In this document: positions 8,614-16,961 of the stretch, piece after piece
How the letters are laid out: each line of letters starts with the position of its first letter
Numbering within the stretch: the stretch's first letter is position 1
Origin: Oscillospiraceae bacterium
GTDB taxonomy: Bacteria > Bacillota > Clostridia > Oscillospirales > Ruminococcaceae
Reading direction: 5' to 3'
Length of the DNA stretch: 35,378 nucleotides
NCBI GenBank assembly: GCA_014799385.1
Contig: JAAVIC010000004.1
Span: forward strand, 1 to 35,378
Position numbers and translations under genes: made by a program
Notes under the pieces: generated by a model
Databases searched by the model: none
Seen by the model: the letters and a program-made list of their open reading frames with translations, nothing else
Told to the model about the DNA's origin: nothing

Positions 8614-8721
8614 ACAGAGGCGCACGCTGCGGAGCGCGAGTTTGGCGCGTTATGTACCAAAACAGCGTGACGGGTTGTAATTAAAGTGCGTCCAATCCAA
8701 AGCAACCTATTGGCGACCAGT

Positions 8722-8865
8722 GCAAATTCAAAACGCAAGCTATAGCGACTGCCTTAATTGCGCAGCGTCCGTGCTGCGCTTTGGGCAGTCGCCGGCAACA
8801 TCGTGTTGCGGGTCGCTTGGCGAACACAGACGAGCGTAAGCTCGTCTGTGTGGTTTTGAATTTGC
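8722..8865. repeat. Hairpin-rich inverted-repeat element R3 upstream of the antiporter gene
   Basis: The outer repeats GCAAATTCAAAA (8722-8733) and TTTTGAATTTGC (8854-8865) are identical to those of R2. Inside are a stem GCGACTGCC/GGCAGTCGC containing GCGCAGC/GCTGCGC, a small GCAACA/TGTTGC hairpin, and an 11-bp hairpin (8825-8835 / 8840-8850) that shares AGACGAGC with R2. The element ends 22 bp before the TTG start of the antiporter gene, and the flank GCTATTAAAATA is the same as at purL. Confidence 0.85.
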
Positions 8866-8887
8866 TATTAAAATAAGGGGTGAGACT

Positions 8888-10582
8888 TTGCCTGTTGTGG
8901 TTCTCTTGACGGCAGTTGTTCTTCTGCTGTGCGTGTTCTCCGACCGAATCTCGGGGAAAATCGGCGTGCCTACGCTGCTTATATTTATCGGAATCGGTAT
9001 CTTTTTCGGCTGTGACGGATTGGTGCGAATTCCGTTCGAGAATTACTCGTTCGCGTCGAATTTGTGCGAATGCGCGCTGATAATTATAATGTTTACGGGC
9101 GGATTTTCAATGAGCTGGGACGCCGCCCGCCCTGTGATGGTAAAGGCGGGCGCGCTGGCAACGCTCGGAGTGGCGGTCACCGCGGGTGTGACTTGCGCGT
9201 TCTGTTATTTTATATTGAGATTCCCATTTGCGGAGAGTTTGCTGCTGGGGTCTGTTATCAGCTCCACGGACGCGGCTTCGGTGTTCTCGGTGCTGCGCTC
9301 CAAAAAACTGAACCTCAAAAACGGAATCGCGCCGCTGTTGGAGGCGGAAAGCGGCAGTAACGACCCGTTTTCGTATATGCTGACGGTGGTTTCGCTGTCA
9401 TTGTTTACCCAAAGCGAGGGGCAAGGCGCTATCATTGTGATGATGGTGAAACAGCTTGTGTTCGGCGCGGTGTTCGGCGTGGTCGTGGGAGTATTGGGCG
9501 CAGTCATCGCAAAACAGTTCAAAACGCAGACCAAGGAATTTGAGTGCATTATGTATCTCGCGTTTGCGCTGATGGCATACGGATTCCCCGCGCTGGTCGG
9601 CGGAAACGGGTATTTGTCGGTGTACATCGCCGGAATAATCATCGGAAACGTCAAATCTCCGCGTCATAAATACGGCGGAGAGAATCACGTTAAGCGGTTT
9701 ATCCGCAACACACTGGGTGTCACTATTGCCAAATCCGGAGCGAAAATCGCGCCGCCCGAGGCGGTCGTGTTCCTTAACGGCACTACGGGCATATGCCAAA
9801 TTGCGGTTTTCTTCCTGTTGGGACTGCTCTGCACGCCCTCTCAGCTTGTAACGGGCATATTGCCCGCGATTGGCGTGTTCCTCTGTCTGACGCTGATTTC
9901 ACGCCCGCTTGCCGTGGTGATTTTCGGCGGAAAATCGCCGATTCGCGACAGACTGTTTATCTCGTTCTGCGGACTTCGCGGAGCGTCCTCGATCGTATTC
10001 GCGATTATGGCGACCGTCAGCGGAATCGAAACCGAACACAACATCTTCAATATCGTGTTCTGCGTGTGTTTGATGTCCATGACAATCCAAGGGACGCTGC
10101 TCCCCGCTGCGGCGAAACGTCTGCGGCTTATCGACAGCGACGCAAACGTTCTCAAGACGTTCAACGACTACAAGGAAGAGTCCGCGATTACGATGATGAG
10201 AATGTACATACCCGAAAATCACAACTGGGACGGCAGACAAATCAGCGAGATTTCCGTGCCCACGGGTTCGCTTATCGTAATGGTCAAGCGCGAGGGGGAA
10301 ACAATAATCCCGCGCGGAGATACGGTGATTCACGCGGGCGACAGCGTGATTTTGTCCGTGCCGCCGTATGAGAGCGACAAAAGCAGTCTGCCGCTGCGCG
10401 AAGTTCCGATAAGTGACAAGCACATCTGGCTCAATAAGAGGATTCGCGACCTCAACCTCCCGCAGCGATTGCTTATTGTGATGGTTCAGCGCGGTGAACA
10501 GCGCATTATCCCCTCGGGCGCGACCGAAATCAAGCGTGGGGACGTGGTGGTTATTACCGACACTCTGGAGAGCGCGGAGTGA
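8888..10582 (+). CDS. K+/H+ antiporter of the NhaP2/CvrA type with two RCK_C domains
   Basis: A 564-residue inner-membrane cation/proton antiporter of the CPA1 superfamily. About 12 hydrophobic segments fill residues 1-400. The exchange-site motif is visible as ESGSNDP with N158-D159, preceded by SSTDAA (about 125-130). Two regulatory RCK_C (TrkA_C) domains follow, about 420-478 and 490-562. In Firmicutes such domains bind c-di-AMP (for example CpaA), so control by that nucleotide is plausible. The TTG start at 8888 follows AAGGGGTGAG. Potassium and not sodium as the substrate is inferred from the NhaP2-like RCK_C arrangement. A structured RNA at 8500-8613 may belong to its leader. Confidence 0.88.
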   Translation: MPVVVLLTAVVLLLCVFSDRISGKIGVPTLLIFIGIGIFFGCDGLVRIPFENYSFASNLCECALIIIMFTGGFSMSWDAARPVMVKAGALATLGVAVTAGVTCAFCYFILRFPFAESLLLGSVISSTDAASVFSVLRSKKLNLKNGIAPLLEAESGSNDPFSYMLTVVSLSLFTQSEGQGAIIVMMVKQLVFGAVFGVVVGVLGAVIAKQFKTQTKEFECIMYLAFALMAYGFPALVGGNGYLSVYIAGIIIGNVKSPRHKYGGENHVKRFIRNTLGVTIAKSGAKIAPPEAVVFLNGTTGICQIAVFFLLGLLCTPSQLVTGILPAIGVFLCLTLISRPLAVVIFGGKSPIRDRLFISFCGLRGASSIVFAIMATVSGIETEHNIFNIVFCVCLMSMTIQGTLLPAAAKRLRLIDSDANVLKTFNDYKEESAITMMRMYIPENHNWDGRQISEISVPTGSLIVMVKREGETIIPRGDTVIHAGDSVILSVPPYESDKSSLPLREVPISDKHIWLNKRIRDLNLPQRLLIVMVQRGEQRIIPSGATEIKRGDVVVITDTLESAE

Positions 10583-10589
10583 TTCGGAT

Positions 10590-10640
10590 ATAAATTTGCG
10601 GTTCTTTTCGTCAACCCGGCGGAGAGAACCGCAAATTTAT
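10590..10640 (+). terminator. Strong hairpin after the antiporter gene
   Basis: ATAAATTTGCGGTTCT (10590-10605) pairs perfectly with AGAACCGCAAATTTAT (10625-10640): a 16-bp stem starting 8 bp after the stop. No U-tract follows directly, so termination efficiency is uncertain. Confidence 0.6.
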
Positions 10641-10846
10641 GTGCAGTCTTAACAATTTTTGCGCTGTGAATTTGGCTATTCCTACAAAATTTCAAAAATG
10701 ATGTAACGTTTTACAAATAAAAACGCTTTATATAAGTAGAGGGTGAAATTTTGTCTGTCAACGAATGCTTGGTCATTAAAATTGGTTTCCGAAACCCATA
10801 GGTTTTGGAGGTGATTATATTATAATTATATAAGGAGGACACCACA

Positions 10847-10897
10847 ATGAAAAACATACTTTGGCACTTACGGCATTGGCTCTTTCTTAACAGATAA
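10847..10897 (+). pseudogene. Remnant of a lipoprotein gene start, frameshifted
   Basis: AAGGAGGACACCACA followed by ATG repeats the ribosome-binding site and start of the three lipoprotein genes at 12131, 13134 and 14053. The next 40 bases match their signal peptides, but one A is missing from the A-run, so the frame reads MKNILWHLRHWL and stops at 10897. Restoring the base gives MKKHTLALTALALS and then a stop, so little more than the signal peptide survives. It appears to be a decayed fourth copy stranded upstream of the present operon. Confidence 0.75.
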
Positions 10898-10953
10898 CCT
10901 TAGTCAATACCATAAATTGGCGGTCTTTAGAAGAGTGTTCAAACGTATGTGAA

Positions 10954-11079
10954 ATTGCACAAAAACCCGCATTGTATTTTGGTGAAAGCTCCAAATTTCT
11001 TACATTTCAGGAAGGATTTCTACATCTTGCGCAAAGCGAACAAAAAAGTATTGACAGATTTTCCTGAGTTTGATATACT
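10954..11079 (+). promoter_or_regulatory. Promoter of the C39-lipoprotein operon (regulon copy B)
   Basis: TTGACA (11051-11056), a 17-bp spacer and TATACT (11074-11079). Upstream are two repeats 20 bp apart: TACATTTCAGGAA (11001-11013) and TACATCTTGCGCA (11021-11033), 17 bp before the -35. The whole block from ATTGCACAAAAA onward matches copy A (252 to 126, minus strand) and copy C (16962-17088). The leader of about 90 nt to the peptidase gene shares GTAAAATCGTTCAA with copy C. The segment 10641-10846 before the remnant gene holds nothing I can name. Confidence 0.85.
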
Positions 11080-11172
11080 TAATGAGTAAAATCGTTCAAC
11101 GGTGGATAATCATAATATTATCAATAGCCGATTGGATAATTTTGTTATGGTAACTTTTTAGGAGGACTTGTT

Positions 11173-12117
11173 ATGAACAACAAACTTATTAAAGGCATTT
11201 CGTCTTGTGCATTGGCGGCTATGCTTTTAAGCACTGGGGCGGCGGCACAGACGGCAACACAGGACAATGCGGCTGTCAGCACGGAGAACATAAGTTTTTC
11301 CGGCTGCGTAGAAAAAATCAGAAGCGTTTACACCGAAAGATACCCTGAGCAGATTGATATTGTCAATGGTGTTATTGATGATGTTACATCGGATAAGACG
11401 TTTTCGGAGTATTATGAGTATGAGGGCAAAACTGCGTTCCGTATTCTTGAGGACACGCTGATGGACGCGCTTACGCCAGCGATAGAACCTTATAATTATG
11501 ACGGTCAGGTGGCTTGGACTTCATATACAGTTCCGGTATTAACACAGATGAATGATTATTATTGTGGTCCTGCGGCTGTTCAAATGGCTTTGATTGGAAA
11601 CGGTTTTTGGTCAAATACTTCTGAAAACAGGGAAAACAAAAAACAACAGGAAATTGCAAAAGAACTATCAACAAGTTCAAGTGGAGGAACATATCTTTTC
11701 AAAATAACTGAGTATATGCAAGGTTTCATTTCCAGCGAAACAATCACATATAAATCTAAGTTGTTTACACGTAATACATATGACACAATATTTGGTTTGT
11801 TTTCAACTTCTTTGCGATCTAACAAAGTAATAATTTTGAATATTCCGGACACATCATATCTTGGCTATTACAACGGGAAACGGTATTCTGATGACGGACA
11901 CTATGTAATCATCAAGAAGTTTGATGAAACAAAACGTAAACTCACTGTCGTTGACCCATTCCATTTGAACAAGGTAGACACTGCAACTAACAAGTATTTG
12001 AACAACGAACACGAAATTTCTCTTGATGATTTAATTTCTCTGGCAAAAGACAAGAATTTCTGGGCATCGGTTTATACATACACGGAAGATGACAGCATTA
12101 AATCATATGTATTTTGA
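11173..12117 (+). CDS. Secreted C39-like cysteine peptidase
   Basis: A 314-residue exported protein. A signal peptide covers about residues 1-25 and is cut near AAA-QTA. A Peptidase_C39_2-like papain-fold domain fills about residues 115-275: the nucleophile is C131 in NDYYCGPAAVQMAL, the histidine is H243 in DDGHYVII, and D261 in VVDP completes the triad. The region 40-110 is unassigned. Unlike C39 peptidases of bacteriocin exporters it has no ABC-transporter part. ATG 11173 follows AGGAGGACTTGTT. It is the first gene of an operon with three lipoproteins, starting 13 bp before the first one, and is driven by the tandem-operator promoter at 11051-11079. Its substrate is unknown. Confidence 0.8.
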   Translation: MNNKLIKGISSCALAAMLLSTGAAAQTATQDNAAVSTENISFSGCVEKIRSVYTERYPEQIDIVNGVIDDVTSDKTFSEYYEYEGKTAFRILEDTLMDALTPAIEPYNYDGQVAWTSYTVPVLTQMNDYYCGPAAVQMALIGNGFWSNTSENRENKKQQEIAKELSTSSSGGTYLFKITEYMQGFISSETITYKSKLFTRNTYDTIFGLFSTSLRSNKVIILNIPDTSYLGYYNGKRYSDDGHYVIIKKFDETKRKLTVVDPFHLNKVDTATNKYLNNEHEISLDDLISLAKDKNFWASVYTYTEDDSIKSYVF

Positions 12118-12130
12118 GGAGGACACCACA

Positions 12131-13105
12131 ATGAAAAAGTACACTTTGGCACTCACAGCATTGACACTTACAGCATCTCTTTTGGCAGGCTGCTCAAACA
12201 CAACGAACACACCGAATCCCGCTCAGGGCGGCGATTCAACTACAACGCAGTCTGCAAGCACTACAACCGAATCTACGGAATCAACGGAATCCACCACAGG
12301 CGAAAGTACTCCCGAAATCATTGAAAGGGAGAGGTTTACCTATGGCGAAAAGGAGATTCCCGATATAATTTATTCCCAATATCAACAAGATGATGGCAGA
12401 GCGGTTTTACACAGCGGTGGATTAAATCCCGATTCGCTTGACAGTATGGTGTTTGAAACACACGAGTTCAGCGATTACACGATTCGTATGGTTGGCTATG
12501 ATGTCAGAACCGACAAGAAGCACTTCCCCGGAATCATATACGCAGGCGACCTGCGTTTTGAGGTCGAGAAAAACGGAGTGACGCTATATGAGGTCGACAA
12601 GAACGGAGAAAGAATCTCACCGTCCCGCGAGTACTACACCATAGTTGATGAGTACGGCGAGAGAAGCTATAAATATCCCGAGGGCACAGGTTTTTATGGT
12701 CCATACGGAGAGCAATTCAGCCCGGAACTTCTGATTTTTGAAGACCAAATCGGCAATTATATTGATGTTTATGATATGAAACACCCCGTAATAGCTATTC
12801 GTTATTTCAATGCTGATAACTTTGACGAACCGATTAGAAAGCTTGTTCATTTTGCGTGGATTGAAGATGATTTGGTCGTTGCACGTTTCTTTGGGGATTT
12901 CGCCGAGAACACCGGGGTCGTTGCCGGGGCAAGCGAGTTTCCGAGTTTCACAAAAAGCGGTCAATTTGCCGTTTTCTCCGCGGACGAGTTCAAGGTTGAG
13001 AACGAAAACACACTGGTTGACGAAACAGCGGGAATCAAGTACATCTTCGACTTCGACAAAACAGACGATACGGGTCATTATTTTTCCACCGAGAAAATCC
13101 AATAA
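12131..13105 (+). CDS. Tandem lipoprotein 1
   Basis: A 324-residue lipoprotein of unknown function. The signal peptide ends in LLAGC, so lipidation is expected at Cys-21. A low-complexity Ser/Thr/Glu linker (about 30-60) would hold the domain away from the membrane. The globular part shares with the next two genes the blocks MVFETHEFSDYT, VRTDKKHFPG, EDQIGNYIDVYD and KVENENTLVDETAG. Its start lies 13 bp after the peptidase stop and uses the ribosome-binding site AGGAGGACACCACA, the same in all copies. I recognise no known fold or motif; an exposed binding or immunity role is only a guess. Confidence 0.85.
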   Translation: MKKYTLALTALTLTASLLAGCSNTTNTPNPAQGGDSTTTQSASTTTESTESTESTTGESTPEIIERERFTYGEKEIPDIIYSQYQQDDGRAVLHSGGLNPDSLDSMVFETHEFSDYTIRMVGYDVRTDKKHFPGIIYAGDLRFEVEKNGVTLYEVDKNGERISPSREYYTIVDEYGERSYKYPEGTGFYGPYGEQFSPELLIFEDQIGNYIDVYDMKHPVIAIRYFNADNFDEPIRKLVHFAWIEDDLVVARFFGDFAENTGVVAGASEFPSFTKSGQFAVFSADEFKVENENTLVDETAGIKYIFDFDKTDDTGHYFSTEKIQ

Positions 13106-13133
13106 TTTTCCGAATAAGTAGGAGGACACCACA

Positions 13134-14024
13134 ATGAAAAAACAAATCACAGTAATTACGGCATTAACTCTCGCAGCGGCTCTTCTTGTGGGCTGCTCAA
13201 ACACAACGAACACACCGAATCCCGCTCAGAGCGGCGATTCAACCACAACGCAGTCCACAAGCACCACGACCGAATCCACCACAGAATCTACAATAAGTGA
13301 ATCCATCCTGGAAACTGTTGAAAAGGGACGTTTCGTTTATGGAGAAAAGGAAATTCCCGATATAACTTACCCCGAATACAAGGAAACCGATGGCAGATAT
13401 ATCGCGCCTATGGCGGAGGGCAGAGCCCATGGTCTTGAAAGTATGGTTTTTGAAACACATACCTTCAAGGATTATACAGTCAGCTTGGTTGGCAGTTATG
13501 TTCGTACTGATAAAGAACACTTCCCGGGTACAATCTTCACACAAGAACTCCACATTGAAATTGAAAAGGACGGAAAACGTCTTAGTGACGAGTTCACGAA
13601 CAGTGTAAATTACACACATCCGTATGGCGGAATGGACACTCGCGAGTTCCTGATTTATGAAGACCAAATCGGAGATTACCTGGACATATACGATATGAAA
13701 AATCCCGTAATCGCCATGCGTTATTTTGGGCATGAGGATTTGGAGGAATCGTTCAGAAAAATCGTTGAATTCACATGGATTGAGAACAATACATTTGTTG
13801 GTGGATTCCTAGGGAATTTCGTTGAAAACACAGGAGCGATCGTAGGAGGCGGTGATTCGCTCCAATTCTACTCAGGAGGTCAATACGCGATTTTCGCTGC
13901 GGACGAGTTTAAGGTCGAGAACGAAAATACTCTTGTTGACGAAACAGCGGGAATCAAGTACATCTTCGATTTCGACAAGACAGACGATACGGGGCATTAT
14001 TTTTCTACCGAAAGAATCCAATAA
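13134..14024 (+). CDS. Tandem lipoprotein 2
   Basis: A 296-residue paralogue of the preceding gene, with lipobox LLVGC and a shorter Ser/Thr linker. Its last 45 codons and the following spacer, including AATTTTCCGAATAAGTAGG, are almost identical in DNA to those of lipoprotein 1, which points to recent duplication or gene conversion at the 3' ends. The middle of the protein differs more. It sits 28 bp after gene 1. Function unknown. Confidence 0.85.
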   Translation: MKKQITVITALTLAAALLVGCSNTTNTPNPAQSGDSTTTQSTSTTTESTTESTISESILETVEKGRFVYGEKEIPDITYPEYKETDGRYIAPMAEGRAHGLESMVFETHTFKDYTVSLVGSYVRTDKEHFPGTIFTQELHIEIEKDGKRLSDEFTNSVNYTHPYGGMDTREFLIYEDQIGDYLDIYDMKNPVIAMRYFGHEDLEESFRKIVEFTWIENNTFVGGFLGNFVENTGAIVGGGDSLQFYSGGQYAIFAADEFKVENENTLVDETAGIKYIFDFDKTDDTGHYFSTERIQ

Positions 14025-14052
14025 TTTTCCGAATAAGTAGGAGGACACCACA

Positions 14053-15006
14053 ATGAAAAAACATACTTTGACACTTACAGTATTGACACTTACAGCAGCT
14101 CTTCTTGCGGGCTGCTCAAAAACACCGAACACACCGAATCCCGCTCAGGGCGGCGATTCAACCACAACGCAGTCTGTAAGCACCACGACCGAATCCACGG
14201 AATCAACCGAATCCACCACGGAATCAATACCAATCGCAAGTCTTCCCGATGCGTTTGAAGAGGGGCGTTTCATTTACGGCGAGAAAGAAATCCCCGATTT
14301 GGTGTTTGAAAGCGGCGAATATATCAAAGGCACACATCTCAACGCTCGGCCGGACGGCAGAATGGATCTCAACGGACATGGAAACCCGCATTACGATAAC
14401 CGCCTGCTGGATAGTATGGTGTTTGAAACGCACACCTTCGGCGACTATACGATAAACCTCGTAGGCGATTATGTGAGAACCGACAAAGAACACTTTCCCG
14501 GCAGAATCTTCATGCAAAATCTTCACATTGAAGTTGAGAAAAACGGCGTGAAACTTCCCGCAGAACACGGCGATTGGTTTGGGATGGGATACCAATACCT
14601 CGAAATGTATGCCGTCGGAGACTATCATGGCGAGGAGATGCTTTGTGAAGACCAAATCGGCAGTTATATCGATGTGTACGGCTTAAAAAATCCTGTAATC
14701 GCAATGCGGTATATTTACGGCTATGATTACAACGAGTCCGTGCAGAAAGCCGTTTCCTTTGCAAGAATCGAGAATGACCAAATTGTCGGCGAATACTTCA
14801 GGGATTTTGCGGAGAATACGGGTGTTTTCATTTCCGGCGGTCCAGAGCTTTCAAAAGGTGGTTTCTACGCTGTATATTCCGAAGACAAGTTTAAGGTTGA
14901 AAACGAAAATACGCTGATTGATGAAACAGCAGGAATCAGGTACATTTTTGATTTCGACAGCGCAGACGATGTTGAGAATCATTCGTTCACCGAGAAGATC
15001 GGGTGA
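14053..15006 (+). CDS. Tandem lipoprotein 3
   Basis: A 317-residue paralogue, with lipobox LLAGC followed by a Ser/Thr-rich linker. It keeps the shared blocks (MVFETHTFGDYT, VRTDKEHFPGRI, EDQIGSYIDVYG, FAENTG) but has an insertion near residues 80-115 and a C-terminus that differs from copies 1 and 2, so it is the most diverged of the three. It ends the operon; a terminator hairpin follows at 15022-15046. Function unknown. Confidence 0.85.
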   Translation: MKKHTLTLTVLTLTAALLAGCSKTPNTPNPAQGGDSTTTQSVSTTTESTESTESTTESIPIASLPDAFEEGRFIYGEKEIPDLVFESGEYIKGTHLNARPDGRMDLNGHGNPHYDNRLLDSMVFETHTFGDYTINLVGDYVRTDKEHFPGRIFMQNLHIEVEKNGVKLPAEHGDWFGMGYQYLEMYAVGDYHGEEMLCEDQIGSYIDVYGLKNPVIAMRYIYGYDYNESVQKAVSFARIENDQIVGEYFRDFAENTGVFISGGPELSKGGFYAVYSEDKFKVENENTLIDETAGIRYIFDFDSADDVENHSFTEKIG

Positions 15007-15021
15007 ATTAATCTTCTTGTT

Positions 15022-15055
15022 CCGCGGAAACCAAAGCATTCCGCGGGATATTTTT
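15022..15055 (+). terminator. Terminator of the lipoprotein operon
   Basis: CCGCGGAA (15022-15029) pairs with TTCCGCGG (15039-15046), followed by GATATTTTT. It lies just after the stop of the third lipoprotein gene. Confidence 0.7.
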
Positions 15056-15065
15056 CAAAAACCCC

Positions 15066-15173
15066 TTGACAAACCGTTATTTTTGTGGTATAATATAAAT
15101 AATGTTATAACCGTACAGCGAAAACGTCTGATTGAAATAAACGTTTCATTGGGAACTGAAAATATGGTATAAT
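15066..15173 (+). promoter_or_regulatory. Promoters of tRNA-Ala
   Basis: The first is TTGACA (15066-15071), 17 bp, TATAAT (15089-15094) with extended -10 TGG. A second -10, TATGG-TATAAT at 15168-15173, has only a weak -35 (TTCATT, 15145-15150) but lies at a better distance from the tRNA start at 15205. Confidence 0.75.
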
Positions 15174-15204
15174 GTTATCGTTGATGGAATACCGTCAGCA
15201 GTCC

Positions 15205-15280
15205 GGGGGTATAGCTCAGTTGGGAGAGCGCTTGCTTCGCATGTAAGAGGTCAGGGGTTCGAATCCCCTTATCTCCACCA
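15205..15280 (+). tRNA. tRNA-Ala (anticodon CGC)
   Basis: A 76-nt cloverleaf with encoded CCA. The acceptor stem GGGGGTA pairs with TATCTCC (some G-U pairs). The D-loop is AGCTCAGTTGGGAGAGC. The anticodon stem CTTGC/GTAAG carries the loop TTCGCAT, giving CGC, and the T-arm is AGGGGTTCGAATCCCCT. The last 17 bases are the attachment site of the element to the right and are repeated at 35201-35217; the tRNA is intact because the element supplies the same 3' end. Confidence 0.95.
15264..15280 (+). repeat. attL: left attachment core of the element
   Basis: The 17 bases TCCCCTTATCTCCACCA at the tRNA-Ala 3' end recur exactly at 35201-35217. The bases on both sides of the repeat differ between the two copies, so the identity segment is exactly 17 bp. 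Confidence 0.92.
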
Positions 15281-15287
15281 AATAACC

Positions 15288-15321
15288 AATAAACCGCATT
15301 GTTGTGCGGTTTATTTCTTTT
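15288..15321 (+). terminator. Terminator behind tRNA-Ala, inside the element
   Basis: AATAAACCGCA (15288-15298) pairs perfectly with TGCGGTTTATT (15305-15315), and TCTTTTT follows. It would end the tRNA transcript and shield the oppositely oriented integrase. Confidence 0.8.
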
Positions 15322-15322
15322 T

Positions 15323-15341
15323 ATCCCCGAAAAATCCCCGA
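15323..15341 (+). repeat. Candidate integrase arm-type sites, left end
   Basis: ATCCCCGA occurs at 15323-15330 and 15334-15341, 11 bp apart. The same pair with the same 11-bp spacing is at 35055-35062 and 35066-35073 near the other end. Paired short direct repeats inside both ends are the usual form of arm sites bound by the integrase N-terminal domain. Confidence 0.6.
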
Positions 15342-15356
15342 TTTTTGAGTAAAAAA

Positions 15357-16493
15357 TTATTTTGGGACTATTTTGTCGAGAATCTTCACAGCTCTTTCTT
15401 CCTCGCGCGAGTACAAATGACTGTAAGTATTCAAAGTCATTTTTATATCGGCATGACCAAGTCGCCTTGCGATTTCTTGAATGTTTACGCCCTCGTTCAC
15501 CAATACAGAAACGTGAGAGTGCCTGAAATCGTGGATTCGTATATGTGGAAGTCCTGCGGCTTTCGCAAATGCTGTATTCTTCTTTTCAATCGTTGTATCG
15601 GGCAGCGGACGTTCACCGCCACAGATACGGAAATCCTCGCTGAATAGGTGCGTAGCCGCTCGTTGTCGTTCTTTATGCTCTGCCAGAATGTCAAGCAACG
15701 GCTGTGGAGCTTGTATATCGCGAACGCTGCTCGGATTTTTAGGCGGCGTTTCCACTATGTCTTCACCCTTGATTTTCTGCGTGATACTGCGCCTTATGTG
15801 AATAATATTCCCCTCGATGTCCGACCACTTCAAAGCATTGATCTCGCCCTTACGCGCTCCCGTATAGAACGCAACTGCAAAGAAAACATAATATCCCCAG
15901 TCACTAACGTTGTGTGTGTTCTCTTTTGCAATTGCAAGAAAATCAACGAACTGCGCTGCTGTGTAATACTGTATTTTCTCGGCAGGCTTGTCAAAGCGGT
16001 TAGCGTCCTTGAATGTTCTCAAAGCGGAGAGCGGATTTTTCGGCAAGTAATCCAGCTTCACGGCATAGTTGAGCATTGAGTTAAATGCTTGGTAGATGTT
16101 CTTCTTTGTGACTATCGACAAGTCTTGAGCCGCGATGCTGTTCTTCCAGTCCGCAAGCCGTTCCTTTGAGAGTCTGTCAAGTCTGCAATCTGCCATATTC
16201 GGCAAAACGTGTGTTCTCAATATCTGCATTGCCTTGTTATGAGATGATTGACGCGTTTCGTGAGAGTGATACACCTCATATTCGTTGAAAAGCTCTTGAA
16301 TGGTTTTCCGTACAATGACTGTCTGCTTGTCCTTGTATTCTGCAATAAGCTGTTTCTCAAGCAGATTAGCCTCAGCAAGCCCGTAAGCGGTACGCTCAAT
16401 CTGTTTGGGATTTCCGTTCATATCTGTATAATTGATTCGCACACGATAGCCCTGCAATCCGTTTTTCTTCTTATCAATCTTGTTTATTGGCAT
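15357..16493 (-). CDS. Tyrosine recombinase (integrase) of the element
   Basis: This 378-residue phage/ICE-type integrase catalyses site-specific recombination at the tRNA-Ala attachment site. An N-terminal arm-binding domain (about 1-60) precedes a SAM-like core-binding domain (about 62-165) and a C-terminal catalytic domain (about 175-370). The catalytic residues are present: R214 (TGARKGE), K252, H321 and R324 (HDFRHSH), H347 (LGHADI) and Y357 (NTYSHL). The start follows GGGGGTGTTACG and the promoter is at 16517-16545. Its 3' end faces the tRNA and the attachment site is 77 bp beyond its stop. No excisionase is obvious next to it. Confidence 0.95.
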   Translation of the reverse strand: MPINKIDKKKNGLQGYRVRINYTDMNGNPKQIERTAYGLAEANLLEKQLIAEYKDKQTVIVRKTIQELFNEYEVYHSHETRQSSHNKAMQILRTHVLPNMADCRLDRLSKERLADWKNSIAAQDLSIVTKKNIYQAFNSMLNYAVKLDYLPKNPLSALRTFKDANRFDKPAEKIQYYTAAQFVDFLAIAKENTHNVSDWGYYVFFAVAFYTGARKGEINALKWSDIEGNIIHIRRSITQKIKGEDIVETPPKNPSSVRDIQAPQPLLDILAEHKERQRAATHLFSEDFRICGGERPLPDTTIEKKNTAFAKAAGLPHIRIHDFRHSHVSVLVNEGVNIQEIARRLGHADIKMTLNTYSHLYSREEERAVKILDKIVPK

Positions 16494-16516
16494 CGTAACA
16501 CCCCCTTCTGACTCCC

Positions 16517-16545
16517 ATTATATCATATTCAGGTCAAGAATGCAA
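16517..16545 (-). promoter_or_regulatory. Integrase promoter
   Basis: On the minus strand TTGCAT (16540-16545), a 17-bp spacer and TATAAT (16517-16522), 24 bp from the integrase start codon. Confidence 0.8.
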
Positions 16546-16961
16546 GTGAAAATTTCAGTACTGCCCGCACAATATAAGCCGTCTCTCGTTGCATATATAC
16601 GTTTATAAAGTGACAACTTTTTGTAAAAATCAGGGCTTATACTGTGTTTTTAAAGGGTAAATCAGTGTAATTTTGTCGTGCTGTCCGGTAAGAGTGGACA
16701 GCATATTACTTCCAATCGCAACCAGACTATCCACACTTCACATTATTTAAGGTACTCCTTAAAATGGTGTATACTTCAAAACCTGCCTGTATGTATATTC
16801 CGAGCGAATTATACAATTGGTTAATAAAATCCTTGTTTTATATCGCCATGTCTGAGTTGATTTCAATTTCAGTTACTATACCAAATAGATAATAGTTATG
16901 GGCAGTTTTCCATGTAGAAAAGTTTAAAAGTGAGATGGAGATTATGTTCAAGTGTTGTGAA
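16546..16961. other. Gene-free stretch
   Basis: No supportable gene. A perfect 8-bp hairpin TGCTGTCC (16679-16686) / GGACAGCA (16696-16703) is the only clear structure. The following promoter copy C begins at about 16962. Confidence 0.5.
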
